DNA of 64,000 nt, from positions 248,001 through 312,000 of the forward strand of contig NZ_JAFAIX010000004.1 of the NCBI RefSeq assembly GCF_019236475.1, given 5' to 3'. The position numbers and the translations under genes are program-made. This document shows positions 45,501 to 54,343 of the stretch, one piece after another (the stretch's first letter is position 1; each line of letters starts with the position of its first letter). This DNA is from Chitinophaga sp. GTDB taxonomy: Bacteria; Bacteroidota; Bacteroidia; Chitinophagales; Chitinophagaceae. A model generated the notes under the pieces. It ran no database searches and was not told the DNA's origin. It saw only the letters and a list, made by a program, of their open reading frames with translations.

Positions 45501-46105
45501 ACTTGCGTAAAAATTTAGGATTTATTCCGCTACCATTTTTTAAGAATCTTTCTTTTATAGGTAACCTCACGCTCATCAAAAGTGAGGTGAATAAACGCCT
45601 CGATACTTCCGTGGTTAAGAATACGGACCCCGCAGTTAACCCACATTACACCCGTCAGTTACAAGGGCAGGCGCCTTATGCGATGAACCTGGGATTATAT
45701 TATGATAATGCCGGTACAGGAACTAAAATAGCCCTTTCCTGGAACAGGATAGGCCCCCGCATTTATGCTGCCGCCAATGGTGCACCGTTCAGTGTAACCT
45801 ACCAGGGAGCGGTACCTGTAGTAGTACAGGGAAACCAAGGGAGTCTTATTGAATTGGAACGTCAGACGCTAGACCTAGCAGTGACCCAACGTATCGTTAG
45901 GAGTCTGCAAGTGAAGTTCAGTGCACAGAATATCCTCAACCAGCCATTGCGGATCGCGGAAGATGAAAACTTTACCTACAAGTATGAAAAAGCGTTCATT
46001 AAACGCACGAATGATACTTATCAAAGTGACACCAATGGCGACATGATTAGCAGTGAATACAAACCCGGCAGCCATTTTATTTTATCGGCCACCTATTCAT
46101 TTTAA
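42569..46105 (+). CDS. TonB-dependent outer-membrane receptor with STN domain
   Basis: A protein of up to 1178 residues. After a signal peptide (YFLLPIFLLYTVFCFAQ) come a secretin/TonB STN domain (about 55-120, receiver for FecR), a carboxypeptidase-regulatory-like domain (IKGRVVDFETSAPLAGASV), a plug (VAEVVKKIAGVTIKDDKFVI, IRGMSERYNLTYLNG, MVYKSPAPDLMGDMTGGAVK), and a long beta-barrel ending in FILSATYSF. It has no SusC-type plug signature and no SusD partner, so it is an ordinary ligand-gated receptor; iron chelates or another small ligand are possible. Internal starts at 42593 or 42617 would give a more usual signal peptide length. Confidence 0.92.
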   Translation: MMNDIGRSMSKLKQHKMKNGFTNRMDRVFLVRKHYFLLPIFLLYTVFCFAQEKAPTEKYNVSFSGNTLVECIDVLQKQTGIRFFYDASEIDKIKRNYTRSFHQTSLKIIVEYLLDNTSLAYDMPDSKKIVIRRKIQTTETHTQDKTGEWHTIKGRVVDFETSAPLAGASVKLVGSSKSVVSDSKGYYTISELKAGEYTLEVTYIGYAAFAEPMKLNSSLTFDVRMQAGGGSLGEVVISAAGRKVHNVVHTTDKKVLEAIKGAQSVVSGISSQQISMSADRNVAEVVKKIAGVTIKDDKFVIIRGMSERYNLTYLNGNIAPSTELYSRAFSLDLLPSRIIDRIMVYKSPAPDLMGDMTGGAVKIFTKDAKTVKHLDVELQMGYRPGTTFSNKFMTYQGSSTDFLGFDNGVRKLPAVVPGYGDFTRAGITQKDYAQHFSPYLQYGYKTALPMMQLTANYYNTFSIGGRNLGMLSSLSYKTERQQFDVDRAASFWGTDGNGRRTHETSRESQSMETVQLNLLQNFTYKLRDSSKLFFKNYLLQQGQSTTVVRTTKNNQYVVGDSTTDLSHLTGINWKELAYGYNVYERNIILGYTQRFLYAGNLGGEHYFSKGKQLLEWNLGYTFSRQMIPDQRVIRFNQNRQDGGGTRGFGQTVDLSWGAAYRYIKGPDDIENRNNNLERGMISRTWSRNNENVYNGALDYTNKLTPWITLKVGTYQQWKSRVLFRRAYTLNEGDLNSAGYPENDNATIGSNGQYMDFNKVFFTEQDLGKVWSTDYLKDDGSALKVYDRTNGSDAYSATEQLNAGYAALSLLPFNGKLDIYGGLRVEYNRQKVAGAIPGSNQGSINYPVLVDNKTTNYLPSVNINYRPSQQFVVRGAYGKTVNRPEFRELSPYSELDQLNNQTVQGNHFLKPAAATNYDARIEWYPKNNDKAETFSIGAFYKELTNPIERMITRNLFFGGPANISFGNADRATVQGLEFDLRKNLGFIPLPFFKNLSFIGNLTLIKSEVNKRLDTSVVKNTDPAVNPHYTRQLQGQAPYAMNLGLYYDNAGTGTKIALSWNRIGPRIYAAANGAPFSVTYQGAVPVVVQGNQGSLIELERQTLDLAVTQRIVRSLQVKFSAQNILNQPLRIAEDENFTYKYEKAFIKRTNDTYQSDTNGDMISSEYKPGSHFILSATYSF

Positions 46106-46122
46106 CATTTAATTCCATCTAC

Positions 46123-47661
46123 ATGAAGTATAGCATAATATATCAGTTGACAGTGCTGCTATTAGGCAGTTGCCTGTTGTGGTCTTGTAATAAAGCCGAT
46201 AATTTTAAAAACATGCTGGATGCGCTGCCACAAGTAAGTTATCAGACACCGTACGGCTATCGCGCTAGCTATACCGTAGGCGATACGATGACTATTACTG
46301 GCAGACTACAACCGAACAATGGTCTTAAAATACGAATAGGTAATGAAGACGCGGTTATTGTGGCCGCAGATAGCCTGCATTTCAATCCGTTCACCGGCGA
46401 TACAACGAGTATTCCTATGGATTGGGTACAAGTATTGATAACAGATAACATGGGCTCAGGCCCTGGAATACCTATTACCATTACTTCGGGAGGGCATACT
46501 GTTTCTGGTGCTAATATTAATATCTACGGTCGTTACGGACAAGGGAGTTTCAAACAGAAACTCTCGCTGAAGGTACATGCGGATATGACCAGCCCCTACA
46601 ATATTTATCTGCATTGCATCAACGGCAAAGGCGATCTATATTATTACGAAGCTACTACCGGAAATCTACAGCATATTAAAAAAGACGGAACCATTGAAAC
46701 CTTGCTGACAAAGGATCAACTGACCGGTAGCCAGTATAGTATTAAATCATTCACTACCGGATGCGTCAACCCACAGGGAACGAAAGCCTGGATATCTGTA
46801 CAGACAGACACGACCTATGCTTTTGTGGAAGCTGACCTTACAGCGAAAACCATTAAAGTGTTAAACCATACTAAAACCTACACTACGCCATATTTAGGTA
46901 ATATCGGAGTGGTGAACTTGAAAGTGAATGCCGCCTTTGCGGACAGTAAAGGGAATGTCTATATGGTGACCCCTGGCATAGTATGGGGGCAGGAGAAAGA
47001 TTATGGCGCAGTTGCAAAGTATAACAGTGTGGAAGGCTCCTTTAGCTATCAATTCCGGGCAGGCATAGCGCCACAGGATATACCAGGGGTAGATATAACC
47101 GATCCCGATAATCCCTATACGCAAGCGTTACCACTCCTGTTGCCTGATGAATCGGTCATGTATATACCAGGTTACAATAAGCTCGTCTTATACGATTTGC
47201 AAAGTAGGGTAGTGATTAAAACGATAAAAATACAACAAGAGAAATGGGGCGTTCTACCCAAAAGTTATACTGGCGCTTTTAACGGCATTAAAATAAATTT
47301 CAACAGTTACCTGGGTAACAACAGTGCTCCTGAAACAGGGTTTGGCTTTTTGCCTGTGCCAGGCCAGAAAATGATCTTCCTATTATACCAGTACCTGGAT
47401 GGAGGCTCCTTGGGGATAGGAAATGGTAATCTGGCGCCATTGGTAGGAGGGCCTAAATGGATGGCCTTTGATTTTGCAGAAAACCGCACCTACCAGTATG
47501 CACCGCAGGCAGATTTATCCGGCTTTGCATTTGAACCATTTACTGCTCCCGGTAAACCGAAAAGTATTTTCTCCGATCAGGTGCTGAATTACGATGAGGA
47601 GGGGCATTTATATGCTACCGCCAATGGACGTAAAATAATTGTAAAAACCACCTTAAAATAA
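46123..47661 (+). CDS. Lipoprotein with propeller-like repeats
   Basis: A 512-residue lipoprotein: signal and lipobox LLWSC near residue 22. Residues about 40-135 look like an immunoglobulin-type (IPT/TIG-like) domain (YTVGDTMTITGRLQPNNGL). The rest is beta-rich with repeating units such as GDLYYYEATTG, GNVYMVTPGI and GHLYATANGRK that suggest a propeller. No enzyme motif is seen. It lies 17 bp after the receptor gene and 4 bp before the next lipoprotein gene, so it likely acts as a surface partner of the receptor. The function is unknown. Confidence 0.72.
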   Translation: MKYSIIYQLTVLLLGSCLLWSCNKADNFKNMLDALPQVSYQTPYGYRASYTVGDTMTITGRLQPNNGLKIRIGNEDAVIVAADSLHFNPFTGDTTSIPMDWVQVLITDNMGSGPGIPITITSGGHTVSGANINIYGRYGQGSFKQKLSLKVHADMTSPYNIYLHCINGKGDLYYYEATTGNLQHIKKDGTIETLLTKDQLTGSQYSIKSFTTGCVNPQGTKAWISVQTDTTYAFVEADLTAKTIKVLNHTKTYTTPYLGNIGVVNLKVNAAFADSKGNVYMVTPGIVWGQEKDYGAVAKYNSVEGSFSYQFRAGIAPQDIPGVDITDPDNPYTQALPLLLPDESVMYIPGYNKLVLYDLQSRVVIKTIKIQQEKWGVLPKSYTGAFNGIKINFNSYLGNNSAPETGFGFLPVPGQKMIFLLYQYLDGGSLGIGNGNLAPLVGGPKWMAFDFAENRTYQYAPQADLSGFAFEPFTAPGKPKSIFSDQVLNYDEEGHLYATANGRKIIVKTTLK

Positions 47662-47665
47662 AACC

Positions 47666-48571
47666 ATGAGAACGCGTTTATATATACTTGTTTTATGCAG
47701 TGTAATTGCCAGCATATCCGCCTGCAATAAGGATATACAACCGGTAATTCCTGAGCAGGGAAACATCAGCAAAATGAATTTTTATTCCACCTCCGATGTG
47801 TTGGCACAATACAAAATGGGAGGGATCGGATTGTTTGTAGATCTGCCAGTAGCTAAAAGAAATACATGGATGCCATTTTTTGATCTGAGTTCCAAGCCGC
47901 AGAAAATGGAATATCCCACCGTGTATAGTTCGGTTCCTAGTATTGTATATACTAGTTTTCGGGATGGGATACATCAATTCCAATTTAATTATATGGTGCC
48001 TGATACTAGTACCTCTCTGGTAGGTACCATCCCCAATAGGATGTTGATAGATACATCCATATCATTTGATAAAAATACAACAACACTGTTTTATCTCGCG
48101 GATAAACCCTTGCAGGGAGAAGGCCAGGAGCCAGCGTTTCAACTGCTTAAAGTGCCTGTAGATGTATCGATTAAAACCGATACCAATACCGTTGCGCTCT
48201 ATATCCTCCATCAGGCGGCAGATGTAGGGCCATTGCGCTGTAGTGTTGTACTCCCCAACGGAAATATCAGTGCTGGGAAGTTCCCGCAAAACTTGGCATA
48301 CGGACAATTCACAGAAGTCATTTTACTCCATACCAAAGATGCCTCCAATGGGCTTTTCGGCCTGCGCTTTTACGATGCGCTTACAGGGCAAGAGCTGGTG
48401 AATACCGCTACACCGGCAAATGGAGGTCATGGCTATATACTGACTATACAGGGCTTTAAAACTGATCACGCGTTTAAAATACCGGTGAGTATTAACCAGG
48501 ATAAAACGGTGAACTACAGTATTCAAACCGTTGCGGCTAATCTGCGCAGTGGGGTAAGACAACTATGGTAA
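47666..48571 (+). CDS. Lipoprotein, unknown function (DUF4397-like possible)
   Basis: A 301-residue lipoprotein with lipobox ASISAC near residue 20. After a short linker a beta-sandwich-like region starts at ISKMNFYSTSDVL; the C-terminal half ends in GYILTIQGFKTDHAFKIPV. The N-terminal part loosely resembles DUF4397 (MNFYSTSD...); I would not rely on that. It is the middle of three lipoprotein genes after the TonB receptor, all closely spaced on the same strand. No catalytic motif is seen. Confidence 0.65.
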   Translation: MRTRLYILVLCSVIASISACNKDIQPVIPEQGNISKMNFYSTSDVLAQYKMGGIGLFVDLPVAKRNTWMPFFDLSSKPQKMEYPTVYSSVPSIVYTSFRDGIHQFQFNYMVPDTSTSLVGTIPNRMLIDTSISFDKNTTTLFYLADKPLQGEGQEPAFQLLKVPVDVSIKTDTNTVALYILHQAADVGPLRCSVVLPNGNISAGKFPQNLAYGQFTEVILLHTKDASNGLFGLRFYDALTGQELVNTATPANGGHGYILTIQGFKTDHAFKIPVSINQDKTVNYSIQTVAANLRSGVRQLW

Positions 48572-48608
48572 TGAGCCTGCCTTACAGAAAACTTTAAAAA
48601 GAATATCC

Positions 48609-50018
48609 ATGAACAAAATACAATATAGGCAAATGTCGGCGCTGGCCATCTTATTCCTTCTTTTTGCCACCGCATGTACGAAAACAGTTGCACCGGACCT
48701 TAGCCCGGCTATATTTGGTACCAAGACCATTAGCATTTCACAGTTAAAATCCTTGAGCATCGCAACAGAGGTACGCGTGCCGGATGGCGCCGATGGCAAA
48801 CAAATATCAGGAGTCGTAATATCTGATCGCACAGGAAAAAATATCGATCCAACAACGATTATCTTGCAGAGTGATGGAACCGATACTGCCGGAATTGTGG
48901 TGCAATTGGATACGATTGCCCCTTTCAATCCTGGCGACTGGCTGGTGATCAACGCTTCGGGGAGGAAGCTACAGCAAGTCAATGGAGAAGTGATGTTGAA
49001 AGATATTCCTCTTTCCCGCATTCAGCATATTGGTAAAGGAATCATTAAAGTCATATCTGTACCTGTGTCGGAAGCGCTGAAAAATGCCTCCAAGTGGAAT
49101 GGCGTGCTGGTGCGGTTTTATGATGGTAACTTAACTGGTGGAGGTGGTAGCTATAATGGCACCTTGAACTTTAAGGAAATGGATAGTACTGCCATTATTT
49201 CATCGCGGGTATTACCTGGTGCTGTATTTGAAAATTCAACTTATCCGGCCGCTATCAGCGCTATTACTGGTATTTTAAGAGTCGCTGGAGCCAATCCTTA
49301 TATACAGGTTCGGAATGCTGCCGATGTAAATAGTACCGAAGTTACCCGGCTAGTGACGGATGAAATGCATATTATTGGAATGGATAATCCATCTCATTAT
49401 TGGGAAAACCCAAAAATAACCTTTGGTAACACCACATTAGAGACGGTACAATCAAGGTACTATGTTGGGGATATTGTAGGTAATTTACCTGCTTTTCCTT
49501 CTGACGCTGGTTTTCTGCCTGCACAATCCAGCTACCTCTATCTCATGCTACAGCAGCCAGTCAATGTATGGGACTTCAAAAGCTCAGTTGATCTAGTGGT
49601 GCAGCCTGGCATTAAGGAGATCAGGGTTACCTTTGCAGGGAGCCAGGTAAATGGTTTCATTACAAAAAGTACATATGGCGACAAAATTAATGTAAACCCA
49701 TTTAACCCAGCCACTGATAGTTTTCAACTGGATTTACGCTATACCATTGGGAGTTACGTTGCCAATACGGTATCGGCTACCTATTCAGCAACAGGTAAAC
49801 TTTACACTGTTGTATTCCATGTCCCTGCAAGGCGAGAACTATTCAAATCGGTATCGGAATTAGATCCCTATTCTTACAGGACATCGGTAGACCAATTTTT
49901 GGAAGAACCTAAGTTTAGCATCATCAATTATTCCGTCAGGGTGGACCCCAACCAGGACCCCTGGGCGCTGCCAGCTCCAGCCCCGATTATCATCACCAAA
50001 ATAGAATATGGTTATTAG
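48609..50018 (+). CDS. DUF5689 lipoprotein
   Basis: A 469-residue lipoprotein with lipobox LFATAC. The N-terminal 200 residues show DUF5689 features (ISISQLKSLSIATEVRVPDG, ISGVVISDRTGKNIDPTTII, FNPGDWLVINASGRKL, VEWNG-like KWNGVLVRFYDG), an OB-like domain found in Bacteroidota surface lipoproteins downstream of TonB receptors. The C-terminal half is beta-rich without a known motif. It is the last gene before a strong terminator, so sigma factor, FecR, receptor and three lipoproteins end here as a unit. The function is unknown; surface ligand capture is likely from position. Confidence 0.8.
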   Translation: MNKIQYRQMSALAILFLLFATACTKTVAPDLSPAIFGTKTISISQLKSLSIATEVRVPDGADGKQISGVVISDRTGKNIDPTTIILQSDGTDTAGIVVQLDTIAPFNPGDWLVINASGRKLQQVNGEVMLKDIPLSRIQHIGKGIIKVISVPVSEALKNASKWNGVLVRFYDGNLTGGGGSYNGTLNFKEMDSTAIISSRVLPGAVFENSTYPAAISAITGILRVAGANPYIQVRNAADVNSTEVTRLVTDEMHIIGMDNPSHYWENPKITFGNTTLETVQSRYYVGDIVGNLPAFPSDAGFLPAQSSYLYLMLQQPVNVWDFKSSVDLVVQPGIKEIRVTFAGSQVNGFITKSTYGDKINVNPFNPATDSFQLDLRYTIGSYVANTVSATYSATGKLYTVVFHVPARRELFKSVSELDPYSYRTSVDQFLEEPKFSIINYSVRVDPNQDPWALPAPAPIIITKIEYGY

Positions 50019-50035
50019 TGTTCAAATAATTCCTA

Positions 50036-50064
50036 AAGCCCGCGCTAAGCGCGGGCTTCTTCAG
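50036..50064 (+). terminator. terminator of the receptor/lipoprotein unit
   Basis: AAGCCCGCGC (50036-50045) pairs perfectly with GCGCGGGCTT (50049-50058) around TAA and is followed by CTTCTT. It lies 18 bp after the DUF5689 stop. Confidence 0.85.
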
Positions 50065-50305
50065 TGAAAGGAAGTAGAAACATGTAATCCGTACCCCATT
50101 TATAATCTATTCCAGTGGTGATCGCTGTTTGGGTAGAGTTGCTGGTGGAATTTCTTTGTCTAATTATTAGGATTTCTAATATATTGCTGTTTGTCAGGTA
50201 ATGGAGTAGTCCTGAAAGGCCCATCCCTGTTAGTTTTCATTTCTCTCTAATGATATTCTAAGAAAAATTTATTTTTGTTTTAATCTCCATTTACTGGGTC
50301 TTAGA

Positions 50306-50313
50306 TAGCTTTG
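50306..50313 (+). promoter_or_regulatory. -7 element upstream of the porin gene
   Basis: TAGCTTTG matches TAnnTTTG exactly, 84 bp before the porin start. The rest of the 50019-50396 gap holds the terminator and AT-rich DNA with no further feature seen. Confidence 0.45.
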
Positions 50314-50396
50314 CGGCGCATAAACAGGATTAACGACTACGCAGCACACATATAAAGCAATCGCCAAATCTCATATAGTTTTTAAGTATCATTTCT

Positions 50397-51749
50397 ATGT
50401 CCATTCAACGAAAAGTAATTGCTGTCATTGTCGCATTGTTCAGTTTTGTACAAATAACAGCCGCTCAGCAAGAAGGAGACAGTGCTGCACCTACATCAAA
50501 ATGGAGCTTCCATTTTCAGACAACCATTATTGCGCAGAAACATTCGGGGTTTAAATCGCTATATAGGGGAGATAACAGTCTGGCCGATACCGTAGAACCT
50601 ACCGCACAGAGTCTAACTGCCACGTTATTCATTGGTCGGAAATTATGGAAAGGGGCCACCTTTTACTTCAATCCCGAGGTATCGGGAGGTAAGGGGCTCA
50701 GCTCTGCCGCTGGGGTGGCTGGCGCACTGAATGGGGAAACTTATCGCGTAGGGGCCGTTCAACCACAGGTATTCATTGCCAGGGCTTTTCTGCAGCAATA
50801 TTTTGCTTTGGGGAATAGTTATGAAGATGTATCGGAAGATGTGAACCAGGTGGCTGGCAGGGTTCCATCGAGTAGGATCGTTATCAGTGCTGGTAAATTT
50901 GCTATCGCTGATTTTTATGATAATAATGCATATGGGAAAGACCCCAGGACCCAATTTTTTAACTGGTCTGTTTGGGCCAATGGCGCCTGGGATTACCCAG
51001 CAAATACCAGGGGGTATACAGAAGGCTTAGTAGTGGAACTGATTAAACCTAGGTATGCTATACGTATTTCCTCTGTGGCAGTGCCTCGGATCGCCAACTA
51101 TCACTTGATGGAGTATAATATCAATGCGCATTCTGAAACGCTGGAATACGAACATAAACTACAATTCGGCAAACGTACTGGCAGGATACGGCTCATGGCT
51201 AGTAGTACATATTCCAAGGCGCCTTCTTATCAGCAGGGTATCAATTCCATTACCAGCAAGGATACTTTTCTGCTAAATGTTATCCGCGGCGTTTCTGAAA
51301 ATACTTCATACGGTGGCCATAAGTACGGACTAGGACTAAATATCGATCAGCAGTTGAGCAATGATCTTGGCTTCTTTTGCCGAGTGGGCTGGAATGATGG
51401 GAAGTACGTTACTTGGGCATTCACGGAGATCGATAGAACCCTGAGTGGAGGCCTGGTATTAAAGGGTACTAAATGGAAAAGGCGGGATGATGTGTGGGGT
51501 GTTGCAGGTGTAGTGAATGGTATCTCCTCAGACCATCGAAATTTCCTGGAGGCTGGCGGCTATGGATTCATTATTGGCGATGGTGCGCTGCATTACGGAC
51601 ATGAAGGCATATTGGAAACGTATTACAATGCCCAGATTAACCGTTTCTTTCAAATCACTTTCGACTACCAATTCGTTAACAATCCTGGGTATAATAAAGA
51701 TAGAGGCCCCGTGCATGTATTTGGAGTAAGAGGGCATATTATGTTTTAA
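50397..51749 (+). CDS. Carbohydrate-porin (OprB-like) outer-membrane protein
   Basis: A 450-residue protein with signal peptide (VIVALFSFVQITAAQQ) and the alternating pattern of a 16-strand porin barrel, ending in the outer-membrane sequence VHVFGVRGHIMF with a terminal Phe. Motifs ISAGKFAIADFYDNNAYGKD and FFNWSVWANGAWDYPANTRG are typical of the OprB/carbohydrate-selective porin family. It would allow passive uptake across the outer membrane. It follows the receptor/lipoprotein unit but has its own promoter element, with a terminator in between, so joint control is not assured. Confidence 0.82.
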   Translation: MSIQRKVIAVIVALFSFVQITAAQQEGDSAAPTSKWSFHFQTTIIAQKHSGFKSLYRGDNSLADTVEPTAQSLTATLFIGRKLWKGATFYFNPEVSGGKGLSSAAGVAGALNGETYRVGAVQPQVFIARAFLQQYFALGNSYEDVSEDVNQVAGRVPSSRIVISAGKFAIADFYDNNAYGKDPRTQFFNWSVWANGAWDYPANTRGYTEGLVVELIKPRYAIRISSVAVPRIANYHLMEYNINAHSETLEYEHKLQFGKRTGRIRLMASSTYSKAPSYQQGINSITSKDTFLLNVIRGVSENTSYGGHKYGLGLNIDQQLSNDLGFFCRVGWNDGKYVTWAFTEIDRTLSGGLVLKGTKWKRRDDVWGVAGVVNGISSDHRNFLEAGGYGFIIGDGALHYGHEGILETYYNAQINRFFQITFDYQFVNNPGYNKDRGPVHVFGVRGHIMF

Positions 51750-51924
51750 TATTGCAAATGGGCAGTAGGAGAGCAGAATGAAAGGCGCCTCTGTACAGTG
51801 TTCTAGAAGGCAATATTACCTATTACGCTTACGTATATACGCAAATTTGTAAAAAAAATATTCCCCTGAAATAGGCTACAGTACTGTGTTTTTAATTTTT
51901 ATCAATAAAAATGTTTCAAAAAAA

Positions 51925-51954
51925 TTTGCAGAAATAAATATTTTTCTATCTTTG
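51925..51954 (+). promoter_or_regulatory. promoter of tRNA-Lys copy 2
   Basis: TTTG (51925-51928) and TATCTTTG (51947-51954) match both Bacteroidota elements exactly with an 18-nt gap. Confidence 0.85.
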
Positions 51955-51998
51955 CACTCCCGTTACAAACACGGGTATCGCGGTGAAAGCAGTGATAT

Positions 51999-52071
51999 GA
52001 TTCCGTAGCTCAGTTGGTAGAGCAATACACTTTTAATGTATGGGCCCTGGGTTCGAGTCCCAGCGGGATCA
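51999..52071 (+). tRNA. tRNA-Lys (UUU anticodon), copy 2
   Basis: The 73 nt are identical to copy 1, with anticodon loop CTTTTAA (TTT). CCA is not encoded. A leader of about 40 nt carries the hairpins CCCGT/ACGGG and ATCGC/GTGAT, whose sequence differs from copy 1 while pairing is kept. Confidence 0.98.
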
Positions 52072-52093
52072 CACAAGAATATCAAAGGAAATT

Positions 52094-52130
52094 AAAGCCG
52101 CTTGAATCGTAGGATTTGAGCGGCTTTTCT
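52094..52130 (+). terminator. terminator after tRNA-Lys copy 2
   Basis: AAAGCCGCT (52094-52102) pairs with AGCGGCTTT (52119-52127), followed by TCTG. It corresponds to the terminator at 22496. Confidence 0.8.
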
Positions 52131-52170
52131 GTTTCTACCATAAAAAGATAAATCATACAAAACGAATCTG

Positions 52171-52214
52171 AAAGGATACAGTAAATAATTTTAGATTTAC
52201 TGTATCCTTTTTTT
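52171..52214. terminator. 16-bp perfect hairpin, second terminator
   Basis: AAAGGATACAGTAAAT (52171-52186) and ATTTACTGTATCCTTT (52195-52210) form a 16-bp perfect stem with an 8-nt loop, then TTTT. It is more perfect than the matching hairpin at copy 1 and can also end the convergent minus-strand MBL gene. Confidence 0.8.
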
Positions 52215-52294
52215 CTGAAATGCTTATCAGTAAATATTTTTAGGACTTTATCTTCACAAGCATATTCTTTTCTATGTTCATTTCTTCTAAATTT

Positions 52295-53083
52295 CTATAA
52301 TTGTATAATCTCGCCATCTTCGGGAATGATTACATTGTCTGTGATACCATTCTGATTTACGAATTCCCTTAGCTCTCGTCTGCTAAGTATACAGTGATTA
52401 ATAGCTTCCATATGAGCTGCAATGATTTGCGATTGGGGTAGAATTTTATTTATCTTTATTATATCTTCCTTGCCCATTATGATGGAACCAAAGCCATCAA
52501 CGGTAGCCATCCCGGCATTTACTACCACCACCTCTGGTTTGTGCTTTGTCAAAATGGTTTCGACCGCAGCAATCCAAACGGTATCACCTATTATGTACAC
52601 CGATTTTTCACCTTCATGGTTGAACAACAGACCTGACACCTGGCCAAGTACTTCAGCTAATTGTGGAACGGCATAAGCTTCATCTGAACCGTGTTGACAT
52701 GCTGTTTTCTGGAATGAAACCCCTTGAAAAATGCCTTCATTTTCGTAAACCCTTACATCTGTAAATCCAGCGGTTTTCACGTGCTGTGCATCTTCCCTGT
52801 TTTGAACAAAAATTGGTTTGTCTTTTGGGAGTATTTCTTGTGCAACCAGGTCGAAATGATCCGGATGAAGGTGTGTAAGAATAACAGCGTCTACATCGGA
52901 TAAAGAGGATGGTGCTATCGGCATAGGCACTAATGGATTTCTCAGTTCAGCATTTACTGTTCCTGGAAATCCAGGATAGGCTCCTTTGTCAGCAAACATT
53001 GGATCAATTAAGAATTTCTTACCACCATAGTTCAGAACGAAAGTGGCATTTCTGATAAGTTGAATAGATGATGTTCTTTTCAT
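52295..53083 (-). CDS. MBL-fold metal-dependent hydrolase
   Basis: A 262-residue protein with the metallo-beta-lactamase fold: NATFVLNYGGKKFLIDPMF, the metal motif THLHPDHFD, a later His in ACQHGSDEA, VYIIGDTVWI with its Asp, and AAHMEAINHC near the C-terminus. It resembles the UlaG/YtnP-like cytosolic hydrolases acting on small esters or lactones; the substrate is unknown. The start is ATG 53083; a GTG seven codons earlier is unlikely. It is divergent from an AraC gene, which probably controls it. Confidence 0.88.
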   Translation of the reverse strand: MKRTSSIQLIRNATFVLNYGGKKFLIDPMFADKGAYPGFPGTVNAELRNPLVPMPIAPSSLSDVDAVILTHLHPDHFDLVAQEILPKDKPIFVQNREDAQHVKTAGFTDVRVYENEGIFQGVSFQKTACQHGSDEAYAVPQLAEVLGQVSGLLFNHEGEKSVYIIGDTVWIAAVETILTKHKPEVVVVNAGMATVDGFGSIIMGKEDIIKINKILPQSQIIAAHMEAINHCILSRRELREFVNQNGITDNVIIPEDGEIIQL

Positions 53084-53226
53084 ATGTCTACATATTATTA
53101 CCACAAATATCAGACAGAACTAGCCAATCTTAAGTACCAATTGATTTGTTTATACTACCATTTTGATAACTTGCTCTCATTCGACTGATTATAATTGCGT
53201 AATTTGCGTTAAACAATTTTATAGTT

Positions 53227-54105
53227 TTGAAGACGCATAAATTTCATAAAACGGAATGTGGAGTCCCTTTTTTACTGAACGTTTTACCTGGAGAAGATGT
53301 AAAAGAAATCTATTTGAATACTGATTTTTATAATACCGATTTCTTCGAAATCATATTTTTTAAAAGAGGCAAGGGTAAGTTGTTTCTGAACCAAGAAAGT
53401 CTTGATGTGAAGGACAATTCGGTGTTTTTTATATCGGCTTTTCAGGAACGACGTTGGGTATTAGAGGGCGATGATGTAGCATATACAATATTGGTTTTTC
53501 AGGAAGAATTTCTAAATGACTTTTTTTCTGATAAACTATTTACATATCGTTTGCAGTATTTTTATCAATATGAGCAACCATTAATGTTACATATCGGTTC
53601 GGCTGATCTTTCCCGTTGGTGCAGCATTTTAATGGAAATAAAAGGCGAATTACTACTTACAAGGCCGGATAGCGAGCATATAATTCGTTCCCTTTTATAC
53701 TACCTTTTGCAGACATTGAATCGGAAATACGCGGATGCCCAAAATCTACCTGTGATTAAAACAGCGCAGAACCACGCATTTCAATTCAAAAAACTATTAG
53801 AAACCAACATTCGACAACGTCAACGAGTAAACGATTATGCCGATATGTTAGGCATAAGCAGGATATCCCTAAATAAAGCCGTAAAGTCCCAATTCAATAT
53901 CACAGCAACCGAATTGTTAAAGCAAAGGCTTTTATTTGAGGTACAAACCTTACTCGTACATGCTAATAAAAGTATCAGCGAGATTTCCTTTGAGCTTGGT
54001 TTTTCGGAACCACATCATCTACTTCGTTTTTTTAAAACTCAGACAGGCATTACTCCATCACAATATTTAAAAAGTTATACTTCAGAAAAATTAGCAATTC
54101 ACTAA
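53227..54105 (+). CDS. AraC family regulator
   Basis: A 292-residue regulator. The N-terminal cupin-type domain includes FFEIIFFKRGKGKLFLNQES and FFISAFQERRWVLEG; the C-terminal double helix-turn-helix includes VNDYADMLGISRISLNKAVK and ISEISFELGFSEPHHLLRFF, then KTQTGITPSQYLK. The only available start that keeps the sensor domain is TTG 53227. It is divergent from the MBL hydrolase gene across about 140 bp, so that gene is the probable target; the inducer is unknown. Confidence 0.88.
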   Translation: MKTHKFHKTECGVPFLLNVLPGEDVKEIYLNTDFYNTDFFEIIFFKRGKGKLFLNQESLDVKDNSVFFISAFQERRWVLEGDDVAYTILVFQEEFLNDFFSDKLFTYRLQYFYQYEQPLMLHIGSADLSRWCSILMEIKGELLLTRPDSEHIIRSLLYYLLQTLNRKYADAQNLPVIKTAQNHAFQFKKLLETNIRQRQRVNDYADMLGISRISLNKAVKSQFNITATELLKQRLLFEVQTLLVHANKSISEISFELGFSEPHHLLRFFKTQTGITPSQYLKSYTSEKLAIH

Positions 54106-54343
54106 AATATATCGAAACCATATTGATTCATCGTTTTTACTGTAGCGAGTCATATGGTTAATTTTAAATTATTGCTGTTGATGTATTTAAACAAAGAAAG
54201 TCGTTTTTGTGGCGCTACCTTGAATTTTAAATATGCGCAATCGATTACTACTAATATTCATCCTTAATGCATCCTTATAATCCTTCCGCTTCGTGCTGTT
54301 GATAGGAAGAGATGATTTTATCTTCCCATCGAGATCACAAAGA

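Larger units (their letters stand above)
51820..52179 (+). repeat. tRNA-Lys cassette, copy 2
   Basis: This direct repeat matches 22220-22581 over nearly its full length, including promoter, leader, tRNA and the 3' flank with its terminator. Differences are scattered substitutions, and leader stem bases change together. Confidence 0.85.
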
